A model generated the notes under the pieces. The model saw nothing but the letters and a program-made list of their open reading frames with translations, was not told the origin of the DNA and ran no database searches. Both the position numbers and the translations under genes were made by a program. From Gammaproteobacteria bacterium (GTDB lineage Bacteria; Pseudomonadota; Gammaproteobacteria; Chromatiales; Chromatiaceae), in contig JADGBD010000130.1 in the NCBI GenBank assembly GCA_015231665.1, positions 1-6,089 of the forward strand: a stretch of 6,089 bases of DNA, given 5' to 3'. Shown here piece after piece: positions 6,073 to 6,089 of the stretch; position 1 is the first letter of the stretch, and every line of letters begins with the position of its first letter.

Positions 6073-6089
6073 GTCCCGAACCACCCAGG

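Overview
The window looks like chromosomal DNA from a GC-rich gammaproteobacterium. The main evidence is the gene order leuS (3' end) - lptE - holA on the + strand, which is a classic gammaproteobacterial arrangement. The protein sequences also fit: an LptE lipoprotein beginning CGYQLRG after cleavage, and a delta subunit of exactly the E. coli length. A sulfur-oxidising or Chromatiales-like host is a guess from the overall gene flavour and cannot be proved here.

Layout: 1-397 holds the last 131 codons of leuS. A 186-bp spacer (398-583) follows, largely filled by a degenerate nonamer inverted repeat. Next come lptE (584-1102) and holA (1099-2130), which overlap by 4 bp. An 80-bp convergent gap (2131-2210) carries a second, related repeat that forms a strong hairpin. 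The rest of the window is on the - strand. Read in the direction of transcription it holds a membrane-anchored retropepsin-like aspartic protease (6060 to 5494), a 157-bp gap with an AT-rich pocket, and then a two-gene unit. The first gene of that unit (5336 to 3633) encodes two cyclic-nucleotide-binding-like domains, a rhodanese domain and a long coiled coil. The second (3596 to 2211) encodes a coiled coil, a transmembrane helix, a Pro/Glu-rich linker and a formylglycine-generating-enzyme-like (SUMF1/FGE) domain without the catalytic cysteines.

How the genes work together: the + strand genes are housekeeping (leucyl-tRNA charging, LPS export to the outer surface, clamp loading). The - strand pair is the most interesting part. 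A soluble protein that could sense a cyclic nucleotide and handle sulfane sulfur sits 36 bp upstream of a membrane protein, and both carry long charged coiled coils. My inference is that the two proteins interact through those coils and form a cytoplasm-to-periplasm sensory or scaffold module. This is a hypothesis from domain content and gene adjacency. The usual nadD-rsfS-rlmH continuation after holA is absent here, replaced by this convergent unit.
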